This document shows positions 42,243 through 55,517 of a DNA stretch of 64,000 nt, piece by piece; within the stretch, counting starts at the first letter, position 1, and the number at the start of each line of letters is the position of its first letter. The translations under genes and the position numbers were made by a program. The notes under the pieces are model-generated. The model searched no databases and had not been told where the DNA came from. It was given only the letters and a program-made list of their open reading frames with translations. The stretch spans positions 310,001 through 374,000 of the forward strand of contig NZ_LGIS01000030.1 in assembly GCF_001187905.1 (NCBI RefSeq), read 5' to 3'. The DNA is from Pantoea sp. RIT-PI-b. Its GTDB lineage: Bacteria > Pseudomonadota > Gammaproteobacteria > Enterobacterales > Enterobacteriaceae.

Positions 42243-42662
42243 TCAACCGCGCGCACCCACCACGTTCAGCTTCGGCTGCGGATGTTCAGGCTTCAGATCG
42301 TACATGCCGCCATAGAAGGGATCGACCAGCAGCCAGCCGGGGAAGCCCAACAGCGGGATATTGCCGATCAAATACCACAGATTGGCATTGGCCTCGATCG
42401 GCAACGTCACCGGCACGTAGCCCGGGCTCTCCAGCATCACCTGATAGTGCTTCTTACCAAAATAGTTACCGGTGGATTTTGCCAGCTCGACGGTTTGCGG
42501 CGTATAACCCTGCGCTACCGCGCGGCCGTTCTCATCCTGCACGGTGAAACGTGCGCCTTGCGGCACGGAGTCGATTTTTACCGGTTGCGTTTCAGTGCCG
42601 ACAATGGTGGCACAGCCGCTCAGCAGCAGCGCACAGGCAGGAAAAAGGAGTCGCAGGTTCAT
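42243..42662 (-). CDS. Lipoprotein with PEGA-like domain
   Basis: 139 residues with a lipoprotein signal peptide and lipobox LLLSGC (Cys17). The mature part begins with IVGTETQPVKIDSVPQGARFTVQDENGR, which resembles the PEGA-type beta repeat, and has a hydrophobic NLWYLIGNIPLLGFPGWLLVDPFYGGMYDL stretch near the C terminus typical of a widespread small lipoprotein family. No specific function is recognised. It is downstream of mmuM on the same strand. Confidence 0.8.
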   Translation of the reverse strand: MNLRLLFPACALLLSGCATIVGTETQPVKIDSVPQGARFTVQDENGRAVAQGYTPQTVELAKSTGNYFGKKHYQVMLESPGYVPVTLPIEANANLWYLIGNIPLLGFPGWLLVDPFYGGMYDLKPEHPQPKLNVVGARG

Positions 42663-42746
42663 AGCAGGTCCGCTTCAGCATCAGAAAGGAGAGTTTACCT
42701 CGCCCTTCTGTGCTTAATCGCGCTATCACTGATGGTTTTCTGCGCT

Positions 42747-43682
42747 TTATTGCGGTTGACAACAGGCGGCAATCGCCGCGATATCCTGCGGCGTGGTGCG
42801 GCAGCAGCCGCCAATCAGACGCGCACCGACCAGCTGCCACTCGTGGAACTTGTCGTGCAGCGTGCAACCCGACGGCGCCGAGTGCCAGGTTTTGCTGCTG
42901 GCATCATATTGCTCACCGGAGTTGGGATAGACCAGCAGCGGCTTATCGCTCTGCGCCTGCAAGCTGCGCAGGGCTGGCGTTACGCTCTCTAGCGCCACGC
43001 AGTTGATGCCAATCGCTACCACCTGCGGCGCGCCATTCACCAGCTCGGCCACTTGGCTCAGCGGCGTTCCGTCGCTGATGTGCTCAGCATCGCGCAAAGT
43101 AAAGGAGAACCACGCGCTGCTGTCCGGAAACTCAGCCAATAAACTTATCAGCGCCTGCGCTTCGGCAAACGACGGCAGCGTTTCACACGCCAGCAGATCA
43201 ACACCCGCCTCCAACAATGCCTTCACGCGCGGACGATGGAACGCTTTCATCTCCTCTTCTGGCAGCGCGTAATCACCGCGATACTCGGCGCCATTGGCCA
43301 GAAACGCGCCATACGGCCCGACAGAACCGGCCACCAACAGCGGTGCGGTGCTGGCAGATGATGCGCGATAATCGTCGCGCGCACGCTGCGCCAACTGCAC
43401 GCTCTGTTTGATCAGTGCCAGCGCCTGCGCTTCATCTAATCCGCGCGCGGCAAACCCCTGCGGCGTGGCCTGATAGCTGGCGGTGATCGCCACATGTGCG
43501 CCTGCGGCAAAGTAGTCGTGATGCACCTGATAAATCAGCTCTGGATTTTCCATCAGCACTTTGGCCGACCACAGCGCATCAGCCAGATTGCAGCCGCGCG
43601 CCTCCAGTTCAGTCGCCAATGCACCATCCAGAATCAGCGTGTCAGTGTGGGTTAGTGCCTGCGCGATGGGATTACGCGACAT
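42747..43682 (-). CDS. mmuM: Homocysteine S-methyltransferase
   Basis: Transfers the methyl group of S-methylmethionine to homocysteine, giving two methionines. It has 311 residues from [27 protein letters not shown] (start 43682, matching E. coli MmuM, 310). Zinc ligands are a cysteine in GINCVA and the pair in [10 protein letters not shown]. Its start overlaps the mmuP stop by 11 bp. Confidence 0.96.
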   Translation of the reverse strand: MSRNPIAQALTHTDTLILDGALATELEARGCNLADALWSAKVLMENPELIYQVHHDYFAAGAHVAITASYQATPQGFAARGLDEAQALALIKQSVQLAQRARDDYRASSASTAPLLVAGSVGPYGAFLANGAEYRGDYALPEEEMKAFHRPRVKALLEAGVDLLACETLPSFAEAQALISLLAEFPDSSAWFSFTLRDAEHISDGTPLSQVAELVNGAPQVVAIGINCVALESVTPALRSLQAQSDKPLLVYPNSGEQYDASSKTWHSAPSGCTLHDKFHEWQLVGARLIGGCCRTTPQDIAAIAACCQPQ

Positions 43683-45090
43683 CGTTGGCCTCCTCAGCCT
43701 TGTGAGATGATTTACGTCGTTGGGTGACATGGTAGGCGGCATAGCAGAACAGCACAAATGGAATGCCGCACCACAGCGCAATGCGCTGCGACGGATCGAA
43801 CGCTAAACCGACGCATGCCAACAGGCACAGCAGGAAGCCGAGAATCGGCGTTAGCGGGTAAAGCGGTGCGCGATAAGCCAGCTGTTGCAAAGTACCGCCC
43901 GCCTGCAGATGACGACGGCGGAACACATAATGTGAGGCGCAAATGCTCAGCCACACCGCCACTACGGCAAAGCCGGAGATCGCCGACAGCGCGACAAACA
44001 CCGTATCCGGTGCAATGACGCTGGAGAACAGCGCCAGCAGCCCGCCAATCATACTGACCGTTAGCGCCAGCACCGGAATGCCACGCCGGTTCACGCGCGC
44101 AAAACAGCGCGGTATGGTGTTCTCATTGGCTAGCGACCACAACATACGACCTGAAGCATACAAGCCCGAGTTGGCGGCCGAAAGAATCGCCGTGAGGATC
44201 ACGAAGTTGAAAATATCCGCTGCATACGGAATGCCGATCTTTTCAAACACCAGCACAAACGGACTTTTGACGATGCCTGCCTGATCCATCGGGATCAACG
44301 CCGCCAGCACGAATACCGTGCCGATAAAGAAGATGATCAAACGCGCGACCGTCGTGCGGATCGCCAGCGGCAGCGCTTTTTGTGGCTGTTCGGTCTCACC
44401 GGCGGCGATACCGATCAATTCCGTGCCCGAGAAGGCGAAGTTTACCGCCACCATGGTCATCAGAATCGGCAAAGTGCCGTGTGGCAGCCAGCCCGAGGCG
44501 GTGAGATTGTGCAAGCCGGGCGCGGCGCTGCCATCTTTCATCGGGATAAAACCGAAGATGGCACCGGCCCCGAGAATGATAAAAGCGATGATGGTGATCA
44601 CTTTAATGATGGAGAACCAAAACTCGCCTTCGGCAAAGAAGCGCGTCGAGACAATGTTCAGCAGATAAATGGCGATGCAGAACACCAGGCACCATAGCCA
44701 CACCGGCACGCTCGGGAACCAGTACTGCATACAAAAGCCGGCGGCAGTCAGGCTGGATCCCAGCGCAACCGTCCAGGTGAGCCAGTAGAGCCAGGCGACG
44801 GTATAACCGGTTGCCGGGCTGAGATAGCGTGCGGCATAGACATGGAACGCGCCGGTTTCCGGCATCGCTACAGCCAGCTCGCCGAGGCACACCATCACCA
44901 GCCATACCACCAGCGCGCCAATCAGATAAGCCAGCAAGGTGCCAGCCGCGCCGGTGGTTGAGATGATGTAGCCGGTATTGAAGAACAAGCCGGTACCAAT
45001 CACACCGCCGAGCGACAGCATCACCAGATGCCGTACTTTCATGGTGCGCTTAAAATTTTCCTGCGGGGGCGAATCCTGAGTTTGCATCAT
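43672..45090 (-). CDS. mmuP: S-methylmethionine permease
   Basis: Amino acid-polyamine-organocation (AAP) family proton symporter with 12 membrane segments. It has 472 residues and strong identity to E. coli MmuP ([50 protein letters not shown]). Two adjacent ATGs (45090, 45087) are equally possible. S-methylmethionine is a plant metabolite, which suits a plant-associated host. Confidence 0.96.
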   Translation of the reverse strand: MMQTQDSPPQENFKRTMKVRHLVMLSLGGVIGTGLFFNTGYIISTTGAAGTLLAYLIGALVVWLVMVCLGELAVAMPETGAFHVYAARYLSPATGYTVAWLYWLTWTVALGSSLTAAGFCMQYWFPSVPVWLWCLVFCIAIYLLNIVSTRFFAEGEFWFSIIKVITIIAFIILGAGAIFGFIPMKDGSAAPGLHNLTASGWLPHGTLPILMTMVAVNFAFSGTELIGIAAGETEQPQKALPLAIRTTVARLIIFFIGTVFVLAALIPMDQAGIVKSPFVLVFEKIGIPYAADIFNFVILTAILSAANSGLYASGRMLWSLANENTIPRCFARVNRRGIPVLALTVSMIGGLLALFSSVIAPDTVFVALSAISGFAVVAVWLSICASHYVFRRRHLQAGGTLQQLAYRAPLYPLTPILGFLLCLLACVGLAFDPSQRIALWCGIPFVLFCYAAYHVTQRRKSSHKAEEANDVA

Positions 45091-45094
45091 TTTT

Positions 45095-45118
45095 ATCCGT
45101 ATGGACGTCTGAACATCT
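45095..45118 (-). promoter_or_regulatory. Candidate MetJ operator upstream of mmuP
   Basis: Three tandem octamers ATCCGTAT, GGACGTCT and GAACATCT match the met box AGACGTCT at 5, 7 and 5 of 8 positions. They overlap the mmuP ribosome-site region. Methionine repression through MetJ is known for E. coli mmuPM. Confidence 0.55.
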
Positions 45119-45219
45119 ATATGGACACAGGGTTATACGCGTCGGCGTGGCGATTTGCAACGTGGTAGAAGGTAAGGATTTGGGTAAGGTGTGCGGCCCC
45201 GCAACCACGGGGCGCAGCA

Positions 45220-45558
45220 TCAGGCGCCGAAAACGCCCTGCAGATAACGCTCAAGCGCCACGCGCGAGCTGAAGCCGTGCGGAATGCCGTAATGCTCCTG
45301 CGAATCGCCCATTAAGTAGAGCGGGAATTGCGTGTAGTGATCGCAGGTTTTCATTTCCGACGCCGGTTCAGCAAAGCCGTGGCTTTTCTCTTTCAGCGTA
45401 GGGTGAATAATCAACGCAGTACGTCCCATGCGCGCTTCGCGATTAACGTAGACATAGTTTTCGCCGCGGCGATAACCGTAAATTTTTGGCGTCTGGGTAT
45501 CCATTTCGAAGCCCGCTTTCTCTAGTACGCGTGCTACCTCATCGGGTCGTAAATACAT
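45220..45558 (-). CDS. ygaC: DUF2002 family protein YgaC
   Basis: 112-residue cytoplasmic protein of unknown function, nearly identical in pattern to E. coli YgaC ([63 protein letters not shown]). Start 45558 is chosen by this homology. E. coli ygaC is Fur-regulated, but I could not identify a Fur box here. It is divergent from ygaM as in E. coli. Confidence 0.93.
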   Translation of the reverse strand: MYLRPDEVARVLEKAGFEMDTQTPKIYGYRRGENYVYVNREARMGRTALIIHPTLKEKSHGFAEPASEMKTCDHYTQFPLYLMGDSQEHYGIPHGFSSRVALERYLQGVFGA

Positions 45559-45708
45559 GCTTGCTCCTCTCTTCTCACAGCCCCGCAACCTTACAACAGC
45601 AGGATGGCATGGGCATTCGGAATTTTCCCTAAAGCCTGGCACATCCCTGCGTTTAATCACGCTTCGTCTACACTGAGTATTACGTTTTAAATCAAAGGGA
45701 GCTAAAAA

Positions 45709-46029
45709 ATGTTTAATCGAAGCGTAAAAAACGATGACATTGATATCAATCAGGATGTAAACGAACTGGCCGATTCGCTAGAGGCGTTACTTAAATCTTA
45801 TGGCAGTGAAGCCAAAGACGAGGTTGATAGTGCACGCAGCCAGGCGCAGGCGCTGCTGAAACAGACGCGTGCCAAACTGAGCGGCGGTCAGAGTCGCGTG
45901 TCACAAGCGGCACGTGATGCGGGTACTCAGGTTGATGCTTATGTGCATGACAAACCGTGGCACGGCGTTGGTGTTGGTGCTGCAGTAGGTCTGGTGCTCG
46001 GCGCGCTGTTGGTGTCTTCTCGCCGATAA
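45709..46029 (+). CDS. ygaM: DUF883/ElaB-family membrane-anchored protein YgaM
   Basis: 106 residues: a helical, ribosome-binding-type YqjD/ElaB/YgaM domain ([30 protein letters not shown]) and a C-terminal membrane anchor [17 protein letters not shown] ending SSRR. Paralogues in E. coli bind ribosomes in stationary phase under sigmaS. A sigmaS-like CTACACT -10 lies at 45668-45674, with no clear -35. Confidence 0.9.
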   Translation: MFNRSVKNDDIDINQDVNELADSLEALLKSYGSEAKDEVDSARSQAQALLKQTRAKLSGGQSRVSQAARDAGTQVDAYVHDKPWHGVGVGAAVGLVLGALLVSSRR

Positions 46030-46049
46030 GCGTGTCATTGCATGCAAAC

Positions 46050-46075
46050 AGCCTCGCCTTGTGCGGGGCTTTTTT
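46050..46075 (+). terminator. Rho-independent terminator of ygaM
   Basis: AGCCTCGC-cttgt-GCGGGGCT followed by TTTTT. Confidence 0.88.
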
Positions 46076-46088
46076 GTGGGTGCGATCT

Positions 46089-46226
46089 GTGCGCTTTGGC
46101 CCTCACCCTAACCCTCTCCCGCAAGCGGGAGAGGGGATAGCTAGGTGGTTCATTAGTTTATATCGAAGCTCGATCGGCTCCTTCTCCCGCTGGCGGGAGA
46201 AGGCTGGGATGAGGGCCAAATCGCAC
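46089..46226. repeat. CCCTCTCCC-type palindromic (REP/BIME) element
   Basis: Outer arms CTTTGGCCCTCA (46094-46105) and TGAGGGCCAAA (46210-46220) flank two inner hairpins: CTCTCCCGCaaGCGGGAGAG (about 46114-46133) and CTTCTCCCGCtgGCGGGAGAAG (about 46181-46202). The sequence 'CCCTCACCCTAACCCTCTCCC' type is a widespread REP motif of Gammaproteobacteria. The frame 45957-46355 that crosses it is not a gene. Confidence 0.8.
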
Positions 46227-46333
46227 AAAATTCAACCAACACTTTTCCCTCAATCCCTTTACAAAAAATTTTTCCGGCCTGGAAGGCGCATGATCTCTGG
46301 CCTTAGCAATTATCCGACGTTCAAAATCACAAA

Positions 46334-46380
46334 ACCCTATATCTGGTGGGCTTGACCACCAGAAGCACTACATCTAGTAT
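46334..46380 (+). promoter_or_regulatory. Pair of NrdR boxes upstream of nrdH
   Basis: ACCCTATATCTGGTGG (46334-46349) and GCACTACATCTAGTAT (46365-46380) each match the NrdR consensus ACACWAWATMTTGTGT with about three mismatches. Their starts are exactly 31 bp apart, the three-turn spacing typical of paired NrdR boxes. The 458-bp ygaM-nrdH gap otherwise holds the palindromic element above; no clear Fur box was found. Confidence 0.8.
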
Positions 46381-46487
46381 TCAACCCATCAACCAGCTAC
46401 CAAATGTCGTCAAGGACGAAGTTCGATGCAAACCGGATTTTGCTTCGTATCTCGCAATCTGACCGCAATCAAAGGGAAATACGAATC

Positions 46488-46730
46488 ATGCGCATTATTA
46501 TTTACACCAAAGACAATTGTGTCCAGTGCAATGCGACAAAAAATGCCATGGACCGCAAAGGTATCGACTATCAGCTGATTAACCTGGATAGCCAACCTGA
46601 AGCCATCGACAACCTCAAATCCCTTGGCTATCGCCAGGTGCCGGTGGTGATGACGCAAGACGATCACTGGAGTGGTTTCCGCCCCGACAAAATCGCCGGC
46701 CTGCGCCAGCTCGCAGCGGTCGGGGGATAA
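46488..46730 (+). CDS. nrdH: NrdH glutaredoxin-like redoxin
   Basis: Thioredoxin reductase-dependent electron donor of the class Ib ribonucleotide reductase. It has 80 residues from MRIIIYTKDNCVQC with redox pair Cys11/Cys14 and the WSGFRPDKIAGL C terminus. The ATG at 46488 follows AAAGGGA. It is first gene of nrdHIEF. Confidence 0.97.
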   Translation: MRIIIYTKDNCVQCNATKNAMDRKGIDYQLINLDSQPEAIDNLKSLGYRQVPVVMTQDDHWSGFRPDKIAGLRQLAAVGG

Positions 46731-46733
46731 GCC

Positions 46734-47116
46734 ATGTTTCCACTGGTCTATTTCTCTAGCCAGTCGGAAAACACGCACAGATTCATCACTCGTCTTGGGC
46801 TGCCTGCCCGCCGCATTCCGGTTGACGGCACGCAGCGCCTGCATATCGAACAACCCTACATTTTAGTGGTGCCGAGCTACGGCGGCGGCAGTTCGCGCGG
46901 TGCGGTGCCGAGACAAGTGATTCAATTCCTCAATGATGATGCCAACCGACGCGGGATTCGCGGGGTGATTGCTGCCGGTAACCGCAACTTCGGTGAAGGC
47001 TATTGCCTGGCGGGCGACATCATTGCGCAGAAATGTCAGGTTCCCTATCTCTACCGCTTTGAGCTAATGGGAACCCCCGACGATATCGCTAATGTAAAAG
47101 CGGGAGTGACCCAATT

Positions 47117-47138
<22 letters not shown>
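46734..47138 (+). CDS. nrdI: Flavodoxin-like protein NrdI
   Basis: FMN protein that supplies the oxidant for assembling the dimanganese-tyrosyl radical of NrdF. It has 134 residues with the FMN phosphate loop [12 protein letters not shown] and VVPSYGGG. It is 3 bp after nrdH and overlaps nrdE by 22 bp. Confidence 0.96.
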
Positions 47139-50220
<3,082 letters not shown>

Positions 50221-50223
<3 letters not shown>

Positions 50224-50348
50224 TACGCGTCATACTTCGCACCACAGCTGCGTTGACAGCGCCCACTCTTCCCAGTCACATAGTGAACTATGCTCCTGGG
50301 TCGAGCGGGCTTGTCGCCTTGCTGCAGCACGAATTATTTAACGTATTA
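50221..50348. repeat. YPAL-like long palindromic element
   Basis: A 128-bp imperfect palindrome from TAATACG (50221) to CGTATTA (50348), with a perfect-core hairpin CCCAGtcaCATAGTgaACTATGctCCTGGG. It resembles the palindromic repeats (YPAL and relatives) of Yersinia, Serratia and other enterobacteria. Its first three bases are the nrdF stop codon. Confidence 0.72.
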
Positions 50349-50583
50349 ATACGGTAATAATTATTTTTAAAATCCAATTTTATTTCCTCTCATTTTAGTC
50401 ATTTATTTCACTTATATTTCTTCATTTCGGATTGATTTCCGGCCATTCTGTACCAAAAACAGACCGAAACGCGCATAAATTCACTTATCAAACGTAAAAA
50501 ATTAATCCACGCGCATCCCTTGTGAGCACTGGAGATTTTAGCTATTCGTGCAGGCGCGCATCGGCGAATATCGCCATTCAGGG

Positions 50584-50611
50584 TTGTCAGATAATTTCAC
50601 TATGCTAGGGT
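50584..50611 (+). promoter_or_regulatory. Candidate osmoregulated promoter of proVWX
   Basis: TTGTCA (50584-50589), 16-bp spacer, TAGGGT (50606-50611). An overlapping CTATGCTA (50600-50607) resembles a sigmaS -10. The region 50349-50530 is AT-rich, as expected for H-NS-silenced proU, and no gene is seen between 50349 and 50683. Confidence 0.5.
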
Positions 50612-50683
50612 ATAGGGCGCTTAAATTTAATCAGGACCACAACAAGAAATAGTTAAACATTTAACCGGGAAATTAATTACTGC

Positions 50684-51874
50684 ATGGCAATTAAACTCGA
50701 AGTAAAGAATTTATATAAAGTATTTGGGGATAATCCCGAAAAGGCATTTAAGCTGATTGATAAAGGCGAAAGCAAAGAGAGTATTCTGGCGAAAACCGGT
50801 CTCTCTGTCGGCGTCAAAAATGCCAGTCTGGCCATTGAAGAAGGCGAGATCTTCGTCATCATGGGGCTTTCAGGTTCAGGTAAGTCCACCATGGTTCGCC
50901 TTCTCAATCGTCTGATCGAGCCCACCCGCGGCCAGGTAATCATAGACGGTGTCGATATTGCTAAAATATCGGATTCAGAACTGCGTGACGTCCGCAGAAA
51001 TAAGATCAGCATGGTATTTCAATCCTTCGCGTTAATGCCGCATATGACGGTACTAAATAATGCCGCCTTTGGCATGGAATTAGCCAACGTGCCGTTGCAG
51101 GAGCGCCAGGAAAAAGCGCTGGAAGCGCTGCGTCAGGTTGGCCTGGATAATTATGCCCACTCCTATCCGGATGAACTTTCTGGCGGTATGCGTCAGCGCG
51201 TTGGATTAGCCCGCGCGTTGGCTATTAATCCCGATATTTTACTGATGGATGAAGCCTTCTCAGCACTCGATCCGCTGATTCGTACTGAAATGCAGGATGA
51301 GCTGGTAAAACTGCAGGCTAAGCATCAGCGTACCATCGTATTTATTTCTCATGACCTCGATGAAGCGATGCGCATTGGCGATCGCATTGCCATTATGCAA
51401 GGTGGCGAAGTCGTACAGGTCGGCACGCCGGATGAAATCCTTAATAATCCCGCCAACGATTATGTACGCACCTTCTTCCGTGGCGTCGATATCAGCCATG
51501 TATTTAGCGCCAAAGATATTGCCCGTCGCAGTGCGGGCTCGCTGATTCGTAAAGCCGCCGGTTTTGGTCCGCGATCGGCCATCAAGCTGTTGCAGGATGA
51601 AGATCGTGAATATGGCTATGTGCTGGAGAAACAGAAGTTTGTCGGCGTGGTGTCCACCGATTCGCTGAAAGCTGCGCTGGCAGCCGGTGAAGGGCTGGAT
51701 AGCGCGCTGCTGGAGACGCCGTTAGCGGTTCCTGCCGATACCTCGCTGAACGATCTGCTCTCCCATGTGGCACAAGCGCCCTGCGCCGTGCCGGTGGTCA
51801 GTGAAGAGAATCAGTACGTCGGTATCATTTCGAAAAGCATGCTGTTGCGCGCTTTAGATCGTGAAGGAGCCTAA
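50684..51874 (+). CDS. proV: Glycine betaine/proline betaine ABC transporter ATPase
   Basis: ATPase of the osmoprotectant importer ProU. It has 396 residues with Walker A GLSGSGKS, signature LSGGMRQR, Walker [13 protein letters not shown] and the H loop [15 protein letters not shown], followed by two tandem CBS domains (about 280-395), which gate transport by ionic strength. It is 2 bp from proW. Confidence 0.98.
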   Translation: MAIKLEVKNLYKVFGDNPEKAFKLIDKGESKESILAKTGLSVGVKNASLAIEEGEIFVIMGLSGSGKSTMVRLLNRLIEPTRGQVIIDGVDIAKISDSELRDVRRNKISMVFQSFALMPHMTVLNNAAFGMELANVPLQERQEKALEALRQVGLDNYAHSYPDELSGGMRQRVGLARALAINPDILLMDEAFSALDPLIRTEMQDELVKLQAKHQRTIVFISHDLDEAMRIGDRIAIMQGGEVVQVGTPDEILNNPANDYVRTFFRGVDISHVFSAKDIARRSAGSLIRKAAGFGPRSAIKLLQDEDREYGYVLEKQKFVGVVSTDSLKAALAAGEGLDSALLETPLAVPADTSLNDLLSHVAQAPCAVPVVSEENQYVGIISKSMLLRALDREGA

Positions 51875-51876
51875 TC

Positions 51877-53061
51877 ATGAGTGAACAAACATCTAATCCG
51901 TGGGAAAGTGCCAGCCAAACTACCCAGCAACCGGCCACCTCCGATACCAGTGCCGCCGCCAGCAGCAGCGATCCCTGGGCAAGCGGCAGTACTGCACCGG
52001 CTGATAGCGGCTCGGCCGATGCGTGGGGCGATCCCTCCGCGGCCAGCAGCGGTGGCCATGATGCCGCCAGCAATGCCGCCAGCAATGCCGCCAGCAGCAG
52101 CGACTGGCTCAGCAGCGCACCCGCTCCCGCACCTGAGCATTTCAACATCATGGACCCGTTCCATAAAACCTGGATTCCGCTCGACAGCTGGGTGACCGAG
52201 GGCATCGATTGGGTGGTAAGCCATTTCCGTCCGGTATTCCAGGGCATTCGTGTGCCGGTGGATTACATCCTCAGCGCCTTTCAGCAGTTACTGCTCGGCA
52301 TGCCTGCGCCGGTGGCAATTGTGGTGTTTGCGCTGATTGCCTGGCAAATTGCCAGTCCAGCGATGGGGATTGCTACGCTGATCTCATTGATTGCGATTGG
52401 CGCGATCGGTGCCTGGTCGCAGGCGATGGTGACGCTGGCATTGGTGCTTACCGCCCTGTTCTTCTGCATTGTGATCGGCTTGCCGCTCGGCATCTGGCTG
52501 GCGCGCAGCGAACGTGCCGCACGCATTATCCGTCCGCTGCTGGATGCAATGCAGACCACTCCGGCCTTCGTTTATCTGGTGCCGATCGTGATGTTGTTTG
52601 GTATCGGCAACGTTCCGGGCGTGGTGGTGACCATTATCTTTGCGCTGCCGCCGATTGTGCGTTTGACCATTCTCGGCATCAAGCAGGTGCCTGCTGATCT
52701 GATCGAAGCAAGTGAATCCTTCGGTGCCAGCCCGCGTCAGATGCTGTTTAAAGTGCAGCTGCCGTTGGCAATGCCGACCATCATGGCCGGCGTAAACCAG
52801 ACGCTGATGCTGGCACTGTCGATGGTGGTGATCGCTTCAATGATTGCCGTTGGTGGCCTCGGCCAGATGGTACTGCGCGGTATTGGTCGCCTCGATATGG
52901 GGCTCGCCACCGTGGGCGGCGTAGGCATTGTTATCCTCGCCATCATCCTCGATCGCCTGACGCAGTCGATGGGCCGCGACAGCCGCAGCCGTGGCAGCCG
53001 CCACTGGTACAGCACGGGCCCGCTGGGTCTACTGCTCCGCCCTTTCAGTAAAAAAGCCTGA
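51877..53061 (+). CDS. proW: Glycine betaine/proline betaine ABC transporter permease, with extended low-complexity N terminus
   Basis: Inner-membrane permease of ProU. It has 394 residues, about 40 more than E. coli ProW (354). The first ~90 residues are Ala/Ser/Asp-rich with repeated NPW/DPW/DAW/SDW motifs and an [15 protein letters not shown] stretch encoded by a 12-bp tandem repeat (52063-52096). Membrane segments start around residue 140, and the EAA loop ([25 protein letters not shown]) contacts ProV. Confidence 0.97.
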   Translation: MSEQTSNPWESASQTTQQPATSDTSAAASSSDPWASGSTAPADSGSADAWGDPSAASSGGHDAASNAASNAASSSDWLSSAPAPAPEHFNIMDPFHKTWIPLDSWVTEGIDWVVSHFRPVFQGIRVPVDYILSAFQQLLLGMPAPVAIVVFALIAWQIASPAMGIATLISLIAIGAIGAWSQAMVTLALVLTALFFCIVIGLPLGIWLARSERAARIIRPLLDAMQTTPAFVYLVPIVMLFGIGNVPGVVVTIIFALPPIVRLTILGIKQVPADLIEASESFGASPRQMLFKVQLPLAMPTIMAGVNQTLMLALSMVVIASMIAVGGLGQMVLRGIGRLDMGLATVGGVGIVILAIILDRLTQSMGRDSRSRGSRHWYSTGPLGLLLRPFSKKA

Positions 53062-53124
53062 TTTTAATGAGCGGTCCGCTGGGGCCGCTCGTCTCCGACG
53101 TAACACGTAAAATAAGGAATGACT

Positions 53125-54120
53125 ATGCGCAAGACAGCTCTAATTGCTGCCGTCCTGACGACGTTCGCCGCGACGCACGTGTCCGCCGCCGACCTGCCCG
53201 GTAAAGGCATCACCGTTAAACCGACTCAGAGCACCATTTCTGAAGAGACCTTCCAGACGCTGCTGGTGAGCCGCGCGCTGGAGAAACTCGGCTATACCGT
53301 CGAAAAGCCAAGCGAGATTGATTACAACGTGGCGTACACCACCATCGCTGCTGGCGATGCCACTTTTATTGCCACCAACTGGAAACCGCTGCACGACGAC
53401 ATGTATAAAGCTGCGGGCGGCGATGCGAAATTTTATCGCCAGGGCACCTACGTCGGTGGCGCCGCACAGGGTTATCTCATTGATAAGAAAACCGCTGAGC
53501 AATATCACATCACCAATATCGAGCAGTTGAAAGATCCGAAGATCGCCAAACTTTTTGATACCAATGGCGATGGTAAAGCCGATTTGACCGGCTGTACGCC
53601 AGGCTGGGGGTGTGAAGCGGTGATTAATCATCAGATTGATGCTTATAAACTGAGCAACACCGTAGAGCATAATCAGGGTAACTACTCGGCGATGATCGCC
53701 GATACCATCACACGCTTTAAGCAGGGCAAACCGGTGTTCTATTACACCTGGACGCCTTATTGGGTGAGCGACGTGCTGAAGCCGGGTAAAGATGTGGTGT
53801 GGCTGCAGGTGCCGTTCTCTTCTCTGCCAGGCGAGCAGAGCAAAGTTGATACCAAGCTGGCAAATGGCGCCAACTACGGCTTCCCGGTGAACACCATGCA
53901 TATCGTGGCGAACAAAGCCTGGACCGAGAAGAATCCGGCCGCGGCGAAGCTGTTTGCTGAGATGAAGCTGCCCATTGGTGATATCAACGCCGAAAACGCG
54001 GCGATGCATGCTGGTCATGCTTCTGAAGCCGACATCAATGGACACGTCGACGGCTGGATTAAAGGTCATCAGGCGGAATTTGATAAATGGATTCAGGACG
54101 CATTAGCGGCAGCTAAGTAA
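53125..54120 (+). CDS. proX: Glycine betaine-binding periplasmic protein
   Basis: High-affinity periplasmic receptor of ProU. It has 331 residues; the start [28 protein letters not shown] at 53125 is preferred because AAGGA abuts the alternative ATG at 53119. The signal peptide is cleaved before ADLPGKG. Betaine-box tryptophans appear in [15 protein letters not shown] and [10 protein letters not shown]. Confidence 0.97.
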   Translation: MRKTALIAAVLTTFAATHVSAADLPGKGITVKPTQSTISEETFQTLLVSRALEKLGYTVEKPSEIDYNVAYTTIAAGDATFIATNWKPLHDDMYKAAGGDAKFYRQGTYVGGAAQGYLIDKKTAEQYHITNIEQLKDPKIAKLFDTNGDGKADLTGCTPGWGCEAVINHQIDAYKLSNTVEHNQGNYSAMIADTITRFKQGKPVFYYTWTPYWVSDVLKPGKDVVWLQVPFSSLPGEQSKVDTKLANGANYGFPVNTMHIVANKAWTEKNPAAAKLFAEMKLPIGDINAENAAMHAGHASEADINGHVDGWIKGHQAEFDKWIQDALAAAK

Positions 54121-54148
54121 CCGCATTACATTAGCGTTAGTATTGTAG

Positions 54149-54173
54149 CGGCGCGATTTATCGCGCCGTTTTT
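54149..54173 (+). terminator. Rho-independent terminator of proVWX
   Basis: CGGCGCGA-ttta-TCGCGCCG followed by TTTTTC. Confidence 0.92.
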
Positions 54174-54838
54174 CATCCTACCCATGGCACCCTGGCCACA
54201 AGCGCATGAGATTGCACCGCTACAGCAGGTTCCTGACTCGCCCTTTCCTTCCCTTGAATAACCTCTCGATAAGCGAAGCGTGCGCTATAGCGTACTGGTA
54301 CGTCCTGTTAATTAACACACCAATGAAATAATTTTTTGGGTTATTATTACCCTCAAATGATTATCTCTCTCATCCTCACGCTCTGAATGCTTCCCGTTTG
54401 GCGATCGAATTCCATCATTATGGCTGGTATTCCTATGGCGTGAGCGTTGTTAATATAATGTTAACCAAAGCATTGATTTACTTAGGCAAGATGCGCTGCA
54501 AAAGTGTTTAGAAATCGTAAAGGTCAGGCCAAACTGGTGAGCAATACTGTTCATTGATGATTGGCTTTGTTATGGTTAGCAGCGCAGTTATTCACCAGAG
54601 TTATTTTTTCTCGCGAAATTATTTATCTGTAAAAAGGTTTCCCGGGATGAATTGATGGCATCGGCCGCGCAGGTTTTCAGGCGGGATGTCAGGGCGAAAT
54701 GCCCAGGGTTAAGGAACAACCTGGAATGTCAGATGTTGACAATGTGATCGTGCGAACAATCACCTGCGGAAAATATGACTACGCTTTATCTGTCACCATC
54801 ATTACTATACCAGTTGCAACTAAGAGGTTTTTTTAAAA
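54174..54838. other. Gene-free region between proVWX and mprA
   Basis: 665 bp with no supportable gene. In E. coli this place is occupied by ygaX/ygaY and ygaZH, which are missing here. It is AT-rich and contains a GGGCGAAATGCCC hairpin and a nearby CCAGGGTT...AACCTGG hairpin (about 54690-54725). The mprA promoter must lie at the right end, but -35/-10 elements are not clear. Confidence 0.6.
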
Positions 54839-55369
54839 ATGGAAAGTTCGTTTACTCCCATTGAACAGATGCTAAACATCCGTGCTAACCGCCATAAAGA
54901 TTTTCCGCTGCAGGAGATCATTCTGACCCGCCTGTGCATGCACATGCAGGGAAAACTGCTGGATAATCGCAACAAAATGTTGAAGGCGCAGGGAATTAAC
55001 GAGACCTTATTCATGGCGCTGATCACCCTCGATGCCCAGGAAAATCAGAGCATCCAGCCATCAGAATTGAGTTCTGCATTGGGCTCCTCACGCACTAACG
55101 CAACGCGTATCGCCGATGAGCTGGAGAAGCGCGGCTGGATTGAACGCCGTGAAAGCGAGAACGATCGCCGCTGCCTGCATCTGCACCTGACTGAAAAAGG
55201 CAACGAATTCTTGCGCCAGCTACTGCCACCACAGCATCAGAGCCTGCAATATTTGTGGTCTTCGCTCTCCACTAATGAGCAGGATCAGCTGGAAACCATC
55301 ACCCGTAAGTTACTTAACCGTCTCGATAAAATGGACGAAGATCAGGTTATCGCCTCCCTGTCATGTTAA
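54839..55369 (+). CDS. mprA: MarR-family repressor MprA (EmrR)
   Basis: Represses emrAB and is relieved by hydrophobic uncouplers and drugs. It has 176 residues with a winged helix-turn-helix ([40 protein letters not shown]). Length and sequence match E. coli. It is first gene of mprA-emrA-emrB. Confidence 0.97.
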   Translation: MESSFTPIEQMLNIRANRHKDFPLQEIILTRLCMHMQGKLLDNRNKMLKAQGINETLFMALITLDAQENQSIQPSELSSALGSSRTNATRIADELEKRGWIERRESENDRRCLHLHLTEKGNEFLRQLLPPQHQSLQYLWSSLSTNEQDQLETITRKLLNRLDKMDEDQVIASLSC

Positions 55370-55517
55370 TAGCAAGAAGTGCGACACAATCACCTTCCGA
55401 AATCGCTATTTTAATCCCCTTTTATCCGGCCAGCGCTTAAGCGCTGGCTTTTTCGACTCGGGCAACCGTGTTGATGGATCAACACATCCCGACTAAATGG
55501 AAAACGTGGAGAACAAC

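Noticed and set aside
45957-46355. 132-codon plus-strand frame after ygaM
   Set aside because: It overlaps the ygaM end and runs through the terminator and the CCCTCTCCC palindromic element, with no ribosome site or recognisable domain.
53140-54069. 309-codon minus-strand frame opposite proX
   Set aside because: Long, but it is a mirror frame of proX caused by high GC codon bias. proX is unmistakable.
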